The translations under genes and the position numbers were made by a program. From NCBI GenBank assembly GCA_937957895.1, contig CALFEZ010000079.1:1-7867 (forward strand): a stretch of DNA of 7,867 nucleotides. The letters run 5' to 3'. Of the stretch, positions 5,482 through 7,867 are shown in pieces (position 1 is the first letter of the stretch; each line of letters starts with the position of its first letter). The notes under the pieces are model-generated. The model did no database searches. It was not told the DNA's origin and worked only from the letters and a program-made list of their open reading frames with translations. Source of the DNA: an uncultured Erysipelotrichaceae bacterium (GTDB lineage Bacteria; Bacillota_I; Bacilli_A; Erysipelotrichales; Erysipelotrichaceae).

Positions 5482-6753
5482 TCATTTTACGTCCTTTCTC
5501 ATATGGAAATGTATATCCCCATGAGCGATGTTGACCAGCTCTTCTTTTTTCAAAGAGACATGGACCATCTCCGGTGGTTTTACTATGTTGAACCTTTTTA
5601 TGGAGTACGTGTCATCGTTGCTTCCAACCATAAATCGTGTCTTTTTGCTTTCTTGTTTGACTCTTACATAGAAATCTTCTTTGAGATCCATATTGGATGT
5701 TCTGATCTTTTGAGGAATGATCACTGAAACATTTTCTCCTGATTGGATCGGCACATAGCTTTGACTAAGGTCTAGCATGCCACTTAGATATTTTGCTGCT
5801 CCTTTTGCCGCACGAATGCCTGTTTGTGATACATAATCGACCAAATCAAACACAGCTACGACATTCCCGGCTGCGAAAATCCCGGGAATCGATGTCATCA
5901 TGTTCTCATCTACGATCGGTCCCTTTGTCATGTTGTCTATTTCTATTCCTGCATTTCTCGTCAACTCATTTTCGGGTATCAACCCTACAGATAATACGAG
6001 CATATCACATGCGAAAAACTCTTCCGTGTCTTTGATTGGTTTGAATGATGAGTCAACTTTGGCTATGGTGACTCCCTCCACCCTTTTATTACCATGGATT
6101 TTCGTAACAGTGGTCGATAGATGAAGCGGGATGCCATAATCTCTCAGACACTGTTCCACATTGCGAGTCAAACCACCCGGAGTATCCATGATCTCGTACA
6201 CACCGATTACTTTTATGCCCTCAAAAGTCATTCTTCTCGCCATGATCAGACCAATATCACCAGAGCCTAGAATAACAGCTTTATCTCCGGGGATGAGTCC
6301 TTCCATGTTGATATATCTTTGAACAACACCTGCGGTGTACACTCCTGCTGGACGTGCACCATGAATGTATACCTGTGGTCTTGTTTTTTCCCTACACCCC
6401 ATAGCCAAGATGATCGCTTTCGCATTGATCTGGATCAACCCGTCGCTTTCACTCGATGCCATGACTTGCTTGTTTGAATTGATGTCAAGCACCATGGTAT
6501 TAAGCATGACAGTGATCCCTGATTGCTCGACAAGATCGATATATCGCTGAGCATACTGGACTCCGGTCAACCTTTCTTTAAAATCGATCAAACCAAAACC
6601 ATCGTGTATGCATTGTTGAAGGATTCCTCCAAGTTCACAGTCTCTTTCAAGAATGATCACTTTCTCGATCCCTTCTTCTTTTGCTTGTTTTGCAGCTGCC
6701 ATACCTGCCGGACCGCCACCGATAACGACAAGATCCATGTCCAATACTCTCAT
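5482..6753 (-). CDS. NAD(P)/FAD-dependent oxidoreductase of the glycerol-3-phosphate dehydrogenase module
   Basis: A 423-residue disulphide-reductase-like flavoprotein. The N-terminal FAD fold has GGGPAG (12-17) and an acidic strand end at ERD (36-38). The segment LGGILQQCIHDGFGL (41-55) holds a single conserved cysteine and the QCIHxGFGL signature of this subfamily, not a CxxxxC redox disulphide. AMGCREKT (117-124) ends the first fold. The second dinucleotide fold has GSGDIG (163-168), for NAD(P). GIFAAGNVVAVFDLVDYVSQTG (291-312) is the C-terminal FAD contact, and residues from about 335 form a beta-rich extension typical of the subfamily. It most likely passes electrons between the neighbouring dehydrogenase and a pyridine nucleotide. 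A TTG-initiated frame five codons longer exists, but AAGGAGG at 6765-6759 lies inside it, five bases before this ATG. The gene follows the dehydrogenase by 33 bases and ends one base before the DUF1667 gene. Confidence 0.88.
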   Translation of the reverse strand: MRVLDMDLVVIGGGPAGMAAAKQAKEEGIEKVIILERDCELGGILQQCIHDGFGLIDFKERLTGVQYAQRYIDLVEQSGITVMLNTMVLDINSNKQVMASSESDGLIQINAKAIILAMGCREKTRPQVYIHGARPAGVYTAGVVQRYINMEGLIPGDKAVILGSGDIGLIMARRMTFEGIKVIGVYEIMDTPGGLTRNVEQCLRDYGIPLHLSTTVTKIHGNKRVEGVTIAKVDSSFKPIKDTEEFFACDMLVLSVGLIPENELTRNAGIEIDNMTKGPIVDENMMTSIPGIFAAGNVVAVFDLVDYVSQTGIRAAKGAAKYLSGMLDLSQSYVPIQSGENVSVIIPQKIRTSNMDLKEDFYVRVKQESKKTRFMVGSNDDTYSIKRFNIVKPPEMVHVSLKKEELVNIAHGDIHFHMRKDVK

Positions 6754-6758
6754 AAGTA

Positions 6759-6765
6759 CCTCCTT
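6759..6765 (-). promoter_or_regulatory. Ribosome binding site fixing the oxidoreductase start
   Basis: AAGGAGG on the minus strand precedes the ATG at 6753-6751 by five bases. It overlaps the beginning of the longer TTG-initiated reading, so initiation at the downstream ATG is preferred. Confidence 0.75.
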
Positions 6766-6786
6766 CAACTTCCTACATCAAATCTA

Positions 6787-7867
6787 CTAGCGAGATTTTC
6801 TTAACACGACTTCCGATCCCTTGCCTTTTTGTGTTACGGCTGTCGGTTCGATTTTGAGTTCCCTCGATAAGATCTCAACCAACCTGGGCCCACAAAATCC
6901 ACCTTGACATCTGCCCATGCCGGATCTTGTTCTTCTTTTTATTGCATCCAGAGTCGTTGCTGGTAATTTTCCATGTATTGCTTCTATGATTTCTGCTTCA
7001 CTGACAGTCTCACATCGACATATGATATGAGCATATTTGGGATTTGTTTTTATCAATTCATCCTTTTCAGTCCATGAACAATCACGAAAGTGTTTTCTGG
7101 TTTTTCGATATGGATTATGATCTGCTTTTGTTTTGGTGTTTGGGTTTAAGGAAAGATAAATTTGACATACACGTTCGGCTATGGCAGGTGCACCTGCAAG
7201 ACCGGGAGACTGTATTCCCGCTACATGGATGAATCCATCTACGATATCAGATGCTTCAATGACAAAGTCCTCTGTATATGTGCATGCACGAACACCACTG
7301 AAGTATGCAATGATATTCGTCTTATCGATTCCCGTGATCAAATGGAGTGCCTTCTCTAATATGAAATCGATATCCTGTTGATCGACATCCACATTTTCTT
7401 TGTCTTGTACTTCGACTGCAGAAGGTCCCCATATTGGATTTCCTTCAGGAGTTTGCATGGGACCTCCCCCTTTTGTGAAGTTTTTTGGTGGTGTCCCGAT
7501 AAATCGTTCGTTGATCCCTTTTTTGCTTTTATCGAAAAGGACAAGTGTTCCTCTTCGTGGATGGATCGTATAGAAACAATCCCCAGCCATTTTGGCTATG
7601 TGATCAGCATATACTCCCGCTGCATTGATCACGCAGTCAGTCTTTATGATTCCTTTTTCTGTGATGATTTCTTTGACTTTTCCATCGTCCACTACAATAT
7701 CGAGTACTTCTGCCGATAGTAGGAATGTCACTCCATTATCGATCGCATTTTCTGCCAGTGCCTCTGCTACAGCATAGGGTTCGACATAGGCAGCAGTTGG
7801 TGTCCAAAGCACTTTTTTAATGTCTGGATGCAAATATGGTGAACTGATTCTGGCTTGATCACCATCC
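6787..7867 (-). CDS. GlpA/GlpD-like FAD-dependent glycerol-3-phosphate dehydrogenase with BFD [2Fe-2S] domain, 5' end cut
   Basis: The frame is open to the right edge, so the real start is outside. The visible 359 residues are the C-terminal part of a protein that in this family is usually near 490-500 residues. The FAD-dependent DAO-type fold shows TPTAAYVEPYAVAEAL, CVINAAGVYADHIAKMAG, HPRRGTLVLFD and, near its end, HVAGIQSPGLAGAPAIAE. After a linker comes a BFD-like domain with CRC at 283-285 and CQGGFC at 320-325 of the visible part, a CxC-x34-CxxxxC [2Fe-2S] ligand set. The N-terminal FAD GxGxxG is not in view. The expected reaction is oxidation of sn-glycerol-3-phosphate to dihydroxyacetone phosphate, with electrons leaving through the BFD cluster. 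Related DAO enzymes such as 2-hydroxyglutarate oxidases are an alternative, but the neighbours favour glycerol-3-phosphate. It is the first visible gene of the operon, and the TTG at 7833 is an internal Leu codon. Confidence 0.85.
   Translation of the reverse strand, partial: DGDQARISSPYLHPDIKKVLWTPTAAYVEPYAVAEALAENAIDNGVTFLLSAEVLDIVVDDGKVKEIITEKGIIKTDCVINAAGVYADHIAKMAGDCFYTIHPRRGTLVLFDKSKKGINERFIGTPPKNFTKGGGPMQTPEGNPIWGPSAVEVQDKENVDVDQQDIDFILEKALHLITGIDKTNIIAYFSGVRACTYTEDFVIEASDIVDGFIHVAGIQSPGLAGAPAIAERVCQIYLSLNPNTKTKADHNPYRKTRKHFRDCSWTEKDELIKTNPKYAHIICRCETVSEAEIIEAIHGKLPATTLDAIKRRTRSGMGRCQGGFCGPRLVEILSRELKIEPTAVTQKGKGSEVVLRKSR

Noticed and set aside
6754..6768. TTG start adding five residues to the oxidoreductase
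   Set aside because: The extension contains the AAGGAGG that serves the ATG at 6753, and no separate ribosome binding site precedes the TTG.
7831..7833. Apparent TTG start of the dehydrogenase at 7833
   Set aside because: The frame stays open to the right edge with family-like sequence upstream, the length is far short of the family, and no ribosome binding site precedes it. It is an internal Leu codon.

Overview
The window reads as accessory-metabolism chromosome from a low-to-moderate G+C Gram-positive (Firmicutes-type) bacterium, probably anaerobic. This rests on strong AGGAGG-type ribosome binding sites before most genes, a DeoR-family regulator, a bacillus/clostridium-type gene repertoire, and use of the standard code (TGA serves as a stop and TGG encodes Trp, which argues against Mycoplasma and Spiroplasma). 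Genus cannot be assigned from the sequence. All eight genes lie on the minus strand, so transcription runs from high to low coordinates.

Region 1 (7867 down to 2572) is the heart of the window, a tightly packed five-gene operon whose promoter lies beyond the right edge. In order it encodes: (i) the C-terminal part of a GlpA/GlpD-like FAD-dependent glycerol-3-phosphate dehydrogenase with a BFD-type [2Fe-2S] tail; (ii) a two-dinucleotide-fold NAD(P)/FAD oxidoreductase; (iii) a small DUF1667 protein with a CxxCPxxC cysteine cluster; (iv) an FAD-linked oxidase resembling alkyl-dihydroxyacetonephosphate synthase (AGPS); (v) a 375-residue protein that aligns by eye with the GlcF/GlpC/HdrD iron-sulphur (CCG) family but has lost nearly every cluster-ligating cysteine. 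Junctions are 33 nt, 1 nt, 9 nt and a 4-nt ATGA overlap. The first three genes form a known type of module for oxidising sn-glycerol-3-phosphate to dihydroxyacetone phosphate, with electrons passing through flavin and Fe-S centres to a pyridine nucleotide or other acceptor. The last two look like a second, GlcD-GlcF-like oxidase pair whose iron-sulphur subunit has degenerated. That pair is the most unusual content.

Region 2 (2571 to 1631) holds a 173-nt spacer with a good promoter candidate, followed by a DeoR/GlpR-type repressor, the likely regulator of the operon. Region 3 (1630 to 617) holds a two-lobed GNAT acetyltransferase with a TTG start, closed by an intrinsic terminator that overlaps its stop codon. 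Region 4 (616 to 1) holds a weak promoter candidate and the first 172 residues of a conserved TIM-barrel-like protein of unknown function, cut by the left edge. No RNA genes, insertion sequences, CRISPR arrays or attachment sites were seen, and no gene-free stretch exceeds 300 bases.
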